A stretch of DNA of 64,000 nt. Origin: Crithidia sp. LVH-60A. Lineage: Eukaryota > Euglenozoa > Kinetoplastea > Trypanosomatida > Trypanosomatidae. Positions 48,703 to 60,091 of the stretch are shown in pieces. Under the pieces are notes generated by a model. That model did not search any database. It was not told where the DNA came from and was given only the letters and a program-made list of their open reading frames with translations. The stretch is from NCBI GenBank assembly GCA_030078075.1, contig CP119637.1, positions 1,076,001 to 1,140,000 on the forward strand, in the 5' to 3' direction. The translations under genes were made by a program, and so were the position numbers. The first letter of the stretch is position 1. The number at the start of each line of letters is the position of its first letter.

Positions 48703-50389
48703 ATGGCCGGACTCCTTCGTGCCGTGCTGCCGCGCCGCGTGCGCCGGCTGTGCGTGCTCGCCGCCACGACCGCGCTGCTGGCCGTGGCCTGCCTGCCCGC
48801 GCCGTCCACCGCAGCCGTGGAGTGGGTGCTGCAGCAGGTCCAGGTGCTGCACCGCCACGGCTCGCGCTCCTCCGTGCCCAGCTACAACGCCACCGCCATC
48901 TGCGGCACCACGCCCTGCGGCTACCTCAACCCCGAAGGCGAGACCATGATGCGCAACATCGGCACCTTCCTGCGCCAGCGCTACAACACCGACGCCACCG
49001 TCGTCGACGAGCCCTTCCTCGCCTCCGAGGACTACAACCTCGACGTCGTCTCCACGCGCTCCACCGACGTGCTGCGCACCCTGCAGAGCGCCGACCTGCT
49101 CCTCGCCGGGCTCTTCCCCAACGCACCCCGCCTCATCCCCGCCATCCACACTGTGCCGATTGGCACAGACACGCTGCTGAACACCTTTTCGCCGCCGTGG
49201 GTAGCGCTGACGTATTCGTTCGCGCCTGCTGCGACCCAGGCCCGTATGAACCCGATAGTCGACTCCCGCTTCCCCGACTTTGCCGACCTAGTGGCCGTGG
49301 CCGCGACGCTGGACAGCGAGGGCTACTGCAGCGACTTTGCAAACCGCTGGTCCTGCGCGTCTATGTTGTGGGACATCGCTGCCGCTAAGAACTCTGTTGG
49401 TGAGCTTCCCGAGCTGGCGGCCCAGCGCTACACCGACCTGCAAGAAATGATGGCCGCCTTTTACCGCTACCTGTGGTACTACGACGCCAGCAATGAGTTC
49501 GTGGTGCAGCAGGGTGGTCGCGGCCAGCCCTTCCTGCAGCAGGTGGTGAAGAACATCAATGACTTCGTGGCCGGCACCAACACCTTCAAGGTGATGCACT
49601 ACAGCGCTCACGACATCACCCTCGGTGCTACCTGGGGCACGCTCGGCGACGACAGCGTGAGCGGCGTGCTGCCACCCTTCGCGCAGACCTTCGTGCTGGA
49701 GCTGCTGAGGCACGCGACGGACGGCACCTACGCCGTGCGCGTGCTGCGCGGCTGGCCCGGCCAGACCCCCCGACACCGGCTTCGCCTTCTCCTGGGACGC
49801 CGCGTGGCAGCTGCAGTGCCGCGACAGCACCGGCGCCAACTACGCCGCCACAGACAACATGTGCCCGCTGGACGACTTCCAGCGCTACGTGCAGTCGACC
49901 GTCGCCACCAGCCCGCTCGGCACCTGCCTGCTGGACGCGGACACGCAGGCCGTGCTGGACTGCCCAACGCCCGCCCAGGAGCTCGCCGGCTCTGTCCAGC
50001 TGTCCGCCGCCTGCGCGCTGTACCGCACCGCCTGCCCCGCCTACGCATGCCCCGCCGGCTACATTCTCAACACCGTCACCCAGCTCTGCGCCTGCACCTC
50101 CGCCGCCTGCCTCGCCACGGACGACACCACCACCACCAACAACAGCAGCACCGCGGCCCCCGTGGTGGTGACGGTGCACATGTCCGGCGTCTCCAGCGGC
50201 GCCACCGCCGGCATCGCCATCGCCACCTTCGCCGCCGGCGCCGTCATCGCAGCCGCCGTCACCATGGTCATCGTGGCGCTGATGCGCCGCCGCCGCAGCG
50301 GCAGCGACGACACCGAGGGCCGCAGCCCCAACTCCGTGCAGAAGTACTCTGCCAACGGCCGGCCGGTCCGCGAGAGCGACGCGGTCTAG
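48703..50389 (+). CDS. MBAP: Membrane-bound acid phosphatase, copy 4 (type II), frameshifted
   Basis: This copy carries the type II cassette of copy 2 (about 49156-49485) and all N-terminal features (signal peptide, RHGSR, His303-Asp304). A run of six C at 49766-49771 replaces the five C found in the other copies, shifting the frame after ...RGWPGQTP. In the shifted frame the Cys-rich region, membrane span and tail are lost, and the frame runs on to 50616 as Arg/His-rich sequence. The normal C-terminal frame resumes right after the C run and is intact to the usual stop at 50389. A single-base length change in a homopolymer inside a near-identical array could be a sequencing or assembly error. 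If real, the copy would make a soluble, truncated enzyme lacking its anchor. Confidence 0.8.
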
Positions 50390-52232
50390 GCGCGGCACAG
50401 CGCGGGCGGCACGGGCAGCGGGGCGGCACGCAGCGCAACACGCCGCACCGCACCGCACCCGGCTGCCGCCTCTCCTATTTCTCTACGCCCTCTTCCGTAC
50501 CCCCTCTTTCCCCTCCCCGTTTTTTTATTTTTCTCTCCCAGCTCTTTTTTCGTTTCCGCGTCATTTTCCTCCCACCTCATTTCTGTCCCTCTCTCAGCCT
50601 CCTCTATTGTTTGTAATGTCTGGGTTTCTCTTCCTCTACCTTTCTATTAATTATTAATTATTATTATATTTTTTTCCCCCACGCAGTCCTGCGCACAGAC
50701 CTGTCCCAACCCCTTCCTCCCCGCCGTGCGTCCAGGCTCCTAACAACAGCAGGCAGGGAAAGGGGGGAGCACCCGCGCGTCCGCTCACCCCGCTGAGCCG
50801 TTGCCCGACACACAGCGAGCCGCTCCCCCCGCCCCCGCCACCCTAAGCCCCTAAAGTGTTCACTTCCAGTTCTCTTCTTCTGCGGTACCCCTAAGACCGC
50901 GTTCTACTTTGCACCGCTTGTGCGTGCCCACTGCCGAGGTGCCCAGTGGTCCCCTCGCCACCGGCTTCTCTCTCCCCCTCTTCGGGTCCCGTGGTCTTTC
51001 TCTCCAGTGTCTTACCTGCCGCCCCCCGCTCACTGCTGGGGAGAGACCACGGGGCTCTATTCTTTTCTACCCTTTTATCTGGTTTTCTCTCTGACACGGA
51101 CCGTTGCGCCTTCTCGTTGACGAAGGCACGTCCGCTAACTAAGTGCGCATGTAATGTGCCTGCGTGTCCGCGTGTGTGTGTGTGTATGTATGTGTGCGTG
51201 TGAGAGGGGGGTGATCGCGCGTCCCGCTGTTGCACTACCCTCGTAGTCTTTTTTTTTTTTTGCTGTTGTTGTTGTTCTTTGCGGGAACACCCCACACGCG
51301 CAGACAGACACACACACCCACGCGCACGCACCCTAATCTGGTAACCACGCAAACCTGTGTGCGCCTGTTCTCTTCGCTCTTGTTTCTCACAGTACGCGGC
51401 AAAGCTCCCCCGACCTCCCCGTCGTCGCGGCGCACTTTCTTCCCCTCTCTTGCCATCGTCTCTTCATATGTTTCTCGCTTAGCGTAAGTTGTCTTTCTTT
51501 CCCGCCTCGCGCGACCCGGCAGCGGGTACGTCACCAACCAGCATGCGCGGTCGGACAGCGCCAGAGCCGTCCACCCTGTGCTGGCGCAGTGCGCACCCCT
51601 CCGCCCACGCGGCCCTCCACGGCTCCCTTCCATTGTTTTCTGGTCTTCTTCTTCATTTTCATTTTCTTTCTTTCCTCTGTTCTCTTCCTCACCCCCTTTT
51701 TTACTAATGTAAGCGCAGCCGCGTAGCACGAGAAGTGCTGGATATAAGAAAAAGAAACCGCAACGAAAGCAAGACACACAACGCACACCTGCAGCAGCCG
51801 CGCGTGCCGAGCCGCACGCTGCGCACCGCCTCCGTCCCATGTCCGTCCCTTTCTTCCTCTCTCGTCACCGGCTCCCGCCCGCGGAGCCACTTGCCGCCAC
51901 GCACCACCCTCCCGTGCCCCCGCACGCGCTGCGCCGCGTCTCCCACCTGTCCCTCTCCGCCACTCTCTGCCTTCCCTCCTCCGCCTCCCTGTTCCTCGCG
52001 CCTCCTCTCCTCTCTTTCCCCACACACGCCGCGCAATGATAACAATACCCCAGCCTTAACGCGCCACGCCCTCCCCGCTTCACGCATACATCTCCGCCAC
52101 CCGCACCACAAGCACGCACGCGCACGCAGCCGTCTCTGCCCCCGTCCGCTGACGCCCCCCGCACTCACCACCACAACCACCACCACAACCACCGCCGCCG
52201 CCGCCCTCCAACGCACACACGCAGACACACAC
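50390..52232 (+). repeat. Array spacer 4 (between copies 4 and 5)
   Basis: Near-identical to spacers 2 and 3, including the TG repeat (51175-51205), T run (51248-51261) and triplet repeats before the ATG. No gene. Confidence 0.8.
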
Positions 52233-53890
52233 ATGGCCGGACTCCTTCGTGCCGTGCTGCCGCGCCGCGTGCGCCGGCTGTGCGTGCTCGCCGCCACGAC
52301 CGCGCTGCTGGCCGTGGCCTGCCTGCCCGCGCCGTCCACCGCAGCCGTGGAGTGGGTGCTGCAGCAGGTCCAGGTGCTGCACCGCCACGGCTCGCGCTCC
52401 TCCGTGCCCAGCTACAACGCCACCGCCATCTGCGGCACCACGCCCTGCGGCTACCTCAACCCCGAAGGCGAGACCATGATGCGCAACATCGGCACCTTCC
52501 TGCGCCAGCGCTACAACACCGACGCCACCGTCGTCGACGAGCCCTTCCTCGCCTCCGAGGACTACAACCTCGACGTCGTCTCCACGCGCTCCACCGACGT
52601 GCTGCGCACCCTGCAGAGCGCCGACCTGCTCCTCGCCGGGCTCTTCCCCAACGCACCCCGCCTCATCCCCGCCATCCACACGGTCTCCTACAACACAGAC
52701 ACGCTGCTGAACACGTACGCGCAGCCGTGGGTACAACTCTATGGTTCATTCGCGACGGCCGCAGAGGCTGCCCGTATGAACCCGATGGTTGATTCCTACT
52801 TCCCCGACTTTGCCGACCTAGTGGCCGTGGCTGCGACGCTGGACAGCGAGGGCTACTGCAGCGACTTTGCGAACCGCTGGTCCTGCGCGTCTATGTTGTG
52901 GGACATCGTCGCAGCGAAGCGGGCGATTGGTGAGCTGCCTCCTCTCGCAACTCAGCATTATACAGATTTTCAAGAAATGATGGCTGCATCCTACCGCTAC
53001 ATGTGGTATTACGACCCCAGCAATGAGTTTGTGGTGCAGCAGGGTGGTCGCGGCCAGCCCTTCCTGCAGCAGGTGGTGAAGAACATCAATGACTTCGTGG
53101 CCGGCACCAACACCTTCAAGGTGATGCACTACAGCGCGCACGACATCACCCTCGGTCCCGTCTGGGGCACGCTTGGCGACAGCAGCACGAACGGCGTGCT
53201 GCCACCCTTCGCGCAGATCTTCGTGCTGGAGCTGCTGAGGCACGCGACGGACGGCACCTACGCCGTGCGCGTGCTGCGCGGCTGGCCCGGCCAGACCCCC
53301 GACACCGGCTTCGCCTTCTCCTGGGACGCCGCGTGGCAGCTGCAGTGCCGCGACAGCACCGGCGCCAACTACGCCGCCACAGACAACATGTGCCCGCTGG
53401 ACGACTTCCAGCGCTACGTGCAGTCGACCGTCGCCACCAGCCCGCTCGGCACCTGCCTGCTGGACGCGGACACGCAGGCCGTGCTGGACTGCCCAACGCC
53501 CGCCCAGGAGCTCGCCGGCTCTGTCCAGCTGTCCGCCGCCTGCGCGCTGTACCGCACCGCCTGCCCCGCCTACGCATGCCCCGCCGGCTACATTCTCAAC
53601 ACCGTCACCCAGCTCTGCGCCTGCACCTCCGCCGCCTGCCTCGCCACGGACGACACCACCACCACCAACAACAGCAGCACCGCGGCCCCGGGGGGGGTAC
53701 GGTGCACATGTCCGGCGTCTCCAGCGGCGCCACCGCCGGCATCGCCATCGCCACCTTCGCCGCCGGCGCCGTCATCGCAGCCGCCGTCACCATGGTCATC
53801 GTGGCTCTGATGCGCCGCCGCCGCGAAAGGACAAGCGTGCAGAAGTACTCTGCGGAGGGTCGTCCTGTGAACGAGGCCGATACGTTCTAG
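52233..53890 (+). CDS. MBAP: Membrane-bound acid phosphatase, copy 5 (type III), frameshifted near the anchor
   Basis: Residues 1-151 are identical to the other copies. The central cassette (about 52686-53015) is the most divergent type: TVSYNTDTLLNTYAQPWVQL, then YGSFATAAEAARMN, with AAKRAIGELPPLATQHYTDF. The change extends to HDITLGPVWGTLGDSSTNG and the Ile of FAQIFVLELL. RHGSR and HD are kept. A run of eight G (53690-53697) replaces the GTGGTGGTG of the others and costs one base, shifting the frame just before the membrane span. The downstream frame still encodes the span, then a distinct shorter tail (RERTSVQKYSAEGRPVNEAD) with a stop at 53890. The G run looks like a possible base-calling or assembly artefact. 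As the terminal copy it seems to keep its own 3' end. Confidence 0.8.
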
Positions 53891-56331
53891 CCGATGGATG
53901 AGTGTTGTCGAGGTTATAGTGCTGCAAAGAAGTTTTGTTCTACCGGCCTCTTTTGATGGTGGGACATGGTTTTCGCGGCCTGTATACCCGTTCGTCGCTG
54001 GTGAACTGCGCACTGTGATGAGACAGCGTGTATCGTTTTTTATTATTATTTTTCTTCATCTGTTAAATCTGTGTTTCTCTCCCTTCCCCTTTCTTGATTT
54101 GTTTTTTAGTTTTGTGTGTGTATCGCATTATTTTGCGTATGTGTGAGACCGTCCGGGCTCAGCACTGCACATCGAACTCAGAGGGGGAGGACTCGCGCGT
54201 CCGCTCAGACCACCGAGCCGTTGCCCGACCCACCGAGTTTTCCTCTTTCCTCTGCCGCCATAAGGCAATAAAGTGACTTCTTCTTCCTGGTTTTCATTTT
54301 TTTTACTGTTTTTGAATATTCATTTTATCTCTAAAGTCCCTAACATTTTCTTCTCTCCGTTTCCCTTTTATTGTAGCAGTTGATGAAGGAAAAATGCCGC
54401 CTAGCGCTTGCTGAAAATCGCAACGCCTTTCTATTGTTGTTGTTCTCTCTCTTTCGACAGCTTTACCAAAAAGCGCTCGCGTTTTAACAAGTGCTAGTAT
54501 AGTGGCCACATAACAGTCTTAAGCTTTTTTTTTTATAAATTGATGCAAACGCACGGTTATACTCTCAAAGTAAGTTGGGTGGTAATGACTTCTATGCTGG
54601 GGTATAAGTTATACTTTTCCCGTGGTCATATATATCTTAATTTTCTTCTTTCGCGAATCAGAGCCGCGTTGCTTCGGTTTTGCTGTAGCTGTGCACCATG
54701 GACGGTGTGTGGCGTCAACATTTTTTTTTCTTTCTCTCTCCTTTCATATATAGTGTTCGCTGTTAGTATCCTGTGTTCGTGTGCGTGGGAGTACGCTTGC
54801 TTCTCTTTTTGGTGCTTCCCCTTTACTACGGGTAGACGCATGACTCTTTTGCATTTTCCTCCTCTTCCCGTACTCCCCTCTTTTCTAGTCTCTTTTTTTT
54901 TATTTTTATTTTTCCCTCTGCGGACTGTTGCGCGCTTTTTGTTGACGAAGATGCATCCGCTAGCTAAGTAAATGTGCGCATGTCTTGGGAGGTTGCGTGT
55001 CCCGCTGTTGCACTACCCCCCGTAGCTCTTTTTTCTTTTTTTGTTTGTGAGCCTCACGTGCACATATTTAAAGCAACTAATGAAATTGAATTCTAGTGTT
55101 ATGGTAAACAATAAAGCATACACGACATCACCACCTCCGCCGTCGCAATGCATTTTTTTTCCCCTGTTCTTGTTCCCCTTTCAGTAGCTTACCTTTTTTT
55201 TTTTTTCAGTCCTCACCGTAAACGAGCCGGCAACGGGCTCGCCGCCATTCAGCACACGCGGTCGGACGACGCCAGAGTCATCCACCTCGTTCTGAGGGCT
55301 GGGCGAAGCGGCGCCGGGAGTTTGCACGCTGCGATGTCTCTCGGTGCCCTCGGAGCGTGAGTGACGCACGAAAACTGGTCTCCAAAGATAATTGGAGAAC
55401 ACGTTTTCTTTCTTTTTTTTTTTCAAAATTAAGAAAAGACTTTTTTTATAGTGAGCTTGTGAGATAACGGAGGCATTTAAGCGTCGCAGTGAGTGGTGCA
55501 AAGATGCTTCTCGAGTCTCCCTTAAAAAAAAAACCCTCACGCATGCTGTTTCTATTTTAATGAGCTTCCTCTCTTTTTGGCTTTCTTCCTCTTTCCTCTT
55601 TTTTTATTCCTTAAAGGTGGTGAGCGCAAAATATATTTTCTGACTCACAAGACGTAGCGCGTGGACTTTTCTCTCTTGGAACTGGTGCAAGGGGCGAGGA
55701 GCGCGCAGTTTTAATCTCCTGCTTGTGCGGTGAGGGCATTCTGGCACCTTAATACTCGTGCCAGGGGGAAAAAAACACACGTGGCGGCATCTTGGGATTC
55801 TTTCTTTTTTTTTTTTTTTTCTAGGCAAGCGATCGTCCTCCTCTCTCTCTTTCTTTTCAAAGTGATTCAAGGCCACACGGATGCACCTCTGCATGCCTGT
55901 TCTTCTCTTCTTTCGCATCACGAACCACTTTTGTCCAGGCCAAATGGAAAACTAAGAATCAAAAGAAAAAAATATGTCCCTGGTGAGATTAGCTTGTCGG
56001 GGAATAAGGTACAAAAAGCAAAGTGCGTCTTTGTTGCCACTTCCCTCTTCGCTCTTCTTTTTCCAGAGAAAGGCGCACCGTTGTGTTTGCCAAGAAGCGC
56101 ATGTGGGGAGTACAGCGTCTCTCTGCACTTCAGCACACAAGTTTCTCGTCCCTACGTGTCGCCTCTCTTCGTCGTCTTTGGAATTTTAGTTTCCTTACTT
56201 CGTCTATTTCACCTCTTCCCCAAATCTGGGTCGGTGGCGTGTATGTGCTGAACTCCACTCTTTTCCATCTCTCCCTCGCGCTGACTGGTTTGTCGTGTCG
56301 GCTCATCGGTGCCGGTTGCCGGACTGCAAGC
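53891..56331 (+). other. Right flank of the array with diverged spacer remnants
   Basis: No gene recognised in 2.4 kb. Three islands resemble the array spacers: 54190-54285 (CGCGCGTCCGCTCA and GAGCCGTTGCCCGAC), 54918-55035 (GTTGACGAAG, GTCCCGCTGTTGCACTACC) and 55215-55335 (GCGGTCGGAC followed by GCCAGAG). Beyond 55380 the sequence is unique, with homopolymer runs (T at 55799-55820) and a pyrimidine tract (56250-56280) before the MsrB gene. Confidence 0.6.
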
Positions 56332-56907
56332 ATGTCTCTTTCTCTTACACGCCGCGCGCTTCTACGACAGCCGAACTTTATACGCTGCACTACTCCCCTC
56401 TGTGCGATATTGCCCATCTCTGCGCAGCCCACTCACACCTCGACGCGCTCGCTTCATTTCCGCATGCCCACCTCCAAGACAAATTGTGCCACGGTGGAGG
56501 AGAGGGACGGCTCGAAGGACAAGCCGGAGGCGGAGTGGAAGGCGATCCTCACCCCCGCGCAGTACCGCATTCTGCGCGAGAAGGGCACGGATCCGGTCGG
56601 GGGAAAGTACGATGACCTCTTTGAGGACGGCGAGTACGTGTGTGCGGCGTGCAAGACGCCACTCTACACGTCCGCCATGAAGTTTGCCTGTGGATGTGGG
56701 TGGCCGGGCTTCTGGGACTGCATCCCAAAGACGGTGCGGGAGCTGCCGGATAAGGACGGCCGCCGCGTTGAAATTGTGTGCAACGCGTGCAACAGTCACC
56801 TCGGTCACGTCTTCCGCAATGAGGGCTTCCGGAATCCCCCGCCGAACGAGCGCCACTGCGTCAACAACACTTCCGTCATCTTCATTCCAGCGCAGGAGAA
56901 GAAGTGA
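56332..56907 (+). CDS. msrB: Methionine-R-sulfoxide reductase (MsrB)
   Basis: This is 191 residues if started at ATG 56332, or 147 if started at ATG 56464. The MsrB fold is clear. Zinc-binding pairs are CAAC (Cys104, Cys107) and CNAC (Cys150, Cys153), with the GWPGFWDC loop, the NSHLGHVF strand and the catalytic RHCVNN (Cys176). MsrB reduces the R-epimer of methionine sulfoxide in proteins, coupled to thioredoxin or tryparedoxin, and protects against oxidant stress. The segment from 56332 (SLTRRALLRQPNFIRC) is Arg/Ser-rich without acidic residues, like a mitochondrial presequence, and the conserved domain begins after residue 45. The frame is open further upstream with another ATG at 56101, but a poly-Y tract (56250-56280) and the AG at 56328-56329 lie between, favouring 56332 or 56464. 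Confidence 0.93.
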   Translation: MSLSLTRRALLRQPNFIRCTTPLCAILPISAQPTHTSTRSLHFRMPTSKTNCATVEERDGSKDKPEAEWKAILTPAQYRILREKGTDPVGGKYDDLFEDGEYVCAACKTPLYTSAMKFACGCGWPGFWDCIPKTVRELPDKDGRRVEIVCNACNSHLGHVFRNEGFRNPPPNERHCVNNTSVIFIPAQEKK

Positions 56908-57956
56908 AATCTACGTAAGATGGACACCAGAAAGCAAACAAACAAAAGAAGCTGAATGGGCAGAGGCAGCGTGCTGCAGGCCGAGGCACAAAGTCGGAGG
57001 AGACTAGTGCTGGTTCTCTCTTTTACTCATTATTACACACCTATATAAACGTGACTATACAATATTTTTCTTCTTTTCTTTTGCTATTGTTGCTGCCCGT
57101 TGCCCTACGCATGGACCACGATCGAGGAGGAGTGTGAACGGCAATCCCTTTTTCTTTTTTCATTTTTTTCCGGCAACACTATATAAAGTAGGGAAGGTGG
57201 GTGTCTACTTTTCTTGCGGTGGCTCTCAGCCGCACCTATTTACCTCGTTTTTTCTCCGCCTCATCGCATGAGCAGTGTGGCTCGGCGTGCCTTCCGGCCA
57301 AGACGTGTAGATGCGGGCGTCTTTTCTCTTCGATTAGCGGGACAACGAAACAGAAAAAAAAAATGTCAAGCCTGCAGTGAATTGCTGTTGGATGGAGGCC
57401 GTCAGCGAGGGTGATGTGAAGTAGCGTGTGACACACCAGCTTTCCATCTTGGTACTACGACCTGGTCAAGTTCGCGCTTAAATGAGAGTGCGAAGCGCGA
57501 ATCGACTTTTACCGTTGTTGTAATCTGCACCATTTCCGATACTGCTCCGCTCTTTTTCTCTGATCTCTCGATTCTCTCTTCGTTGCGGTGGTGTGTGTTG
57601 AGATTTCCCGCCCGGCTTGCCCCGTTCCCTTTCTCTTGCTTCCACTCATTCGTCGTTGCATTCCAGTGCATCGCCGTGAAGGAGTACTTCCACACCGAAG
57701 GAACGCGTGCGTGTGTGTGGGCGAGTGAGTTTGTGTCTTGTGTTCGCAGCCGCCTCACCTATCAATAAGGCGAACAAAGTGCTCTTCCTTCTCTGCCCTT
57801 CTCGCACGCAGCAATTCTGAAGCGACCGTAGAGGGAGAGAGAAAAGCGAAAATCCCGATTACGTCGTCTTTTTTTCTTTTTCAATTATTATTATATTCAG
57901 ACTTTTTTCCTCCCACACTATTGTTGTTCATAGAACAGAACGAGACGCGACCGACC
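56908..57956 (+). other. Intergenic region before the phosphatase gene
   Basis: No gene recognised. UTR-like, with T-rich runs (57148-57170), an A run (57355-57362) and a pyrimidine tract (57782-57806) followed by GCAG, AG at 57810-57811. That is a candidate acceptor about 145 nt before the ATG. Confidence 0.5.
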
Positions 57957-58880
57957 ATGTCGAGCGATCTAAACCAGCAGCTGGAGGCGCTGTACGAGGG
58001 CAAGCTACCCACCGAGGACCAGGTGGTGCAGCTGTGCAGTCGCTGCAAGGACTTGATGCTGGAGGAGGGCAACATCGAAACCGTCTACGCACCGGTCACC
58101 CTCTGCGGGGACATTCACGGCCAGTTCTACGACCTGCTGGAGCTGTTTAGCAAGGGCGGCCGCATACCGGACACGTCGTACGTCTTCATGGGCGACTACG
58201 TCGATCGTGGCTACCACAGCGTCGAGACGCTGCTGCTGCTGCTGCTTCTCAAGGCCCGCTACCCCGACCGCATCACCCTCCTTCGCGGCAACCACGAGTC
58301 GCGCCAAATCACGCAGGTGTACGGCTTCTACGACGAGTGCTACCGCAAGTACGGCGGCGCCAACGTGTGGCGGCTGTGCACGGAGCTGTTCGACTACATG
58401 CCCCTCGGAGCGGTGGTCGAGGAGGACATTTTCTGCGTGCACGGGGGCCTCAGTCCCCAAATCAACACCCTTGACGAGGTGCGCGTGCTGGACCGGAAGC
58501 AGGAGGTGCCGCACGAGGGTCCGATGAGCGACCTGCTGTGGTCCGACCCGGAGGACATCGAGGGCTGGAGCGTCAGCCAGCGCGGTGCCGGCTTTGTCTT
58601 TGGCGCCGATGTCGCCAAGAACTTCAACCACCGCAACGGCCTCAGCCTCATCGCGCGTGCTCACCAGCTCGTGCTGGAGGGCTACAAGTCGATGTTCGAC
58701 AATAACTGCTGCACCGTCTGGTCGGCGCCGAACTACTGCTACCGGTGCGGGAACGTGGCGTCGATTCTCGAGGTCGGCGAGCACTCGCAGGTGGACCGCA
58801 ACGTCGTCTACTTCACCGCCGCTACGGCCGATGTGCGGGGGCACCTGGCGAAGCAGCCGCCCCCAGAGTACTTCCTGTGA
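57957..58880 (+). CDS. Ser/Thr protein phosphatase catalytic subunit, PP2A/PP4/PP6 type
   Basis: The 307-residue product from ATG 57957 has the complete PPP signature: GDIHGQ (51-56), GDYVDRG (79-85), GNHE (111-114), HGGLSP, RAHQLV and CYRCGN. It ends EYFL, the PP2A-subfamily tail whose last Leu is carboxymethylated in other eukaryotes. These residues hold two metal ions for dephosphorylating Ser/Thr. Assignment within the subfamily is mixed: FNHRNGL is PP2A-like, while [13 protein letters not shown] and LDRKQEVPH are closer to PP4/PP6. Length fits any of the three (305-309). A PP4- or PP6-like subunit is my best guess. Confidence 0.95.
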   Translation: MSSDLNQQLEALYEGKLPTEDQVVQLCSRCKDLMLEEGNIETVYAPVTLCGDIHGQFYDLLELFSKGGRIPDTSYVFMGDYVDRGYHSVETLLLLLLLKARYPDRITLLRGNHESRQITQVYGFYDECYRKYGGANVWRLCTELFDYMPLGAVVEEDIFCVHGGLSPQINTLDEVRVLDRKQEVPHEGPMSDLLWSDPEDIEGWSVSQRGAGFVFGADVAKNFNHRNGLSLIARAHQLVLEGYKSMFDNNCCTVWSAPNYCYRCGNVASILEVGEHSQVDRNVVYFTAATADVRGHLAKQPPPEYFL

Positions 58881-60091
58881 AGCGCCTTCGCGTGGTGGTG
58901 TTTTCTTCTTCGGTGTGCGTGCGCATAGTTGTGTGTACATTCCCTTTCTCTTTCTCTGTCTCTCTCTCTTTCTCTGTATTGGCGGTGAAATGCTGCACGT
59001 ATGGCGGCATCGGCTTTGGTGTTATTCTCGTTTTCTCTCTCCATTTCCCTCGCTCTCGACCTCAGCTCCTCCTGGTGCTCTTCAACTATGACAACGAGCG
59101 AGGGTTGGGAAGCGTAGCGAGAGTTGGAGGATGACGGGCTTTCTATGTGAAGTATCAGGTCCTCTCGTAAATGAAGCACTTCTGAAAGTAAAAAAAAAAA
59201 AAAAAAGAGCCAGTCCGCTGAGCAACCGCGCTTCTCTGTCGTTGTGCGCGTTGGAGCATGCCCTCGTGGCGGGGCTTGTCCTTCTCCTTTCATTGAAGCC
59301 ACAAGGCGTGCGGGGTGCCGCGACTGTCGACACCAGTGTTCAAGCGATCGCAGTAGGGGCCGGTTGAGATGAGAAGTCGTAAATTGTGAAGCTGTACCGT
59401 AAATATGGCCGAGTCTGGCATTGTTTAGTCCCTTAAAACCCTCTCTCTCTTTCTGTCATAATTCTTTTTCTCCCTTTTTTGTCGCGGGGCGGGTGAACGC
59501 TGTTTGTGACACTCCCCAACTTTCATTGCGAAGCGTAGCACGACCAAGTGTTCGCGTCGTTGTCCGTCAACTCTGCCTTGATCTTCCCCACTCCGTCGCT
59601 GTTCCCCAAGAACAGAAAGCACGCACCACAAAAGAAAAAAAAAGAGAAACGCAATACGTATTTGGTCTACAATCCCTTTACACAAGAAGATTAAGTAGGC
59701 AGTAGTCGCCCTCTTCACAGTAGCCAACGCAGCGCTAGCAGGCAAGCATATCTTTCTTTGTTGTTCCTGTCACCCTTGTTGAAAACGCTAAGACGAAAAT
59801 TTTTAAAGCTTCTTTTTCATTTTCCTTCTTTTTCGTGGACAGTGGAAAGTGCACCTGTCGGATTTGGTGTCCAAGCCGTGGTGCATTCCCTTCTGCTGTT
59901 CTCTGCAACTTATTCTCTTACTACGTTCTTTCTCCTCGACCAACGCTTCTGTTGTGTTCATCTAGCTCACCCTTTTTTTTTAATTCTTCTCATTTGGCAC
60001 GCTCGTCAGTTGCTTGGGTGCCGGCGCCTTTTCATAAAACACACCCACAACCCAAACAACAACAACACAAAAAATAAAGAAGAAGTACCCA
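58881..60091 (+). other. Intergenic region before Cox15
   Basis: No gene recognised in 1.2 kb. It includes an A run (59190-59205) and T/C-rich sequence. Two candidate acceptors precede the Cox15 ATG: AG at 59841-59842 after a T/C tract, and AG at 59964-59965. Confidence 0.5.

Larger units (their letters stand above)
37874..53890 (+). repeat. Tandem array of five acid phosphatase gene units
   Basis: Five head-to-tail units start with ATGs at 38140, 41647, 45173, 48703 and 52233 (periods 3507, 3526, 3530, 3530). Each unit holds one gene of about 1.69 kb and about 1.8 kb of spacer. Similarity to the next unit begins at 37874 on the left (matching 41381 in unit 2), just before the poly-Y tract and AG acceptor that precede each gene. 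The fifth unit is followed by a diverged spacer remnant. Confidence 0.95.

Noticed and set aside
37874-53890. Array as a mobile element or CRISPR-like repeat
   Set aside because: Units are gene-length tandem copies with no terminal repeats, target duplications, transposase or reverse transcriptase.
54540-54971. 143-codon frame in the array's right flank
   Set aside because: Phe/Ser/Cys-rich translation of T-rich sequence that overlaps the diverged spacer remnant.
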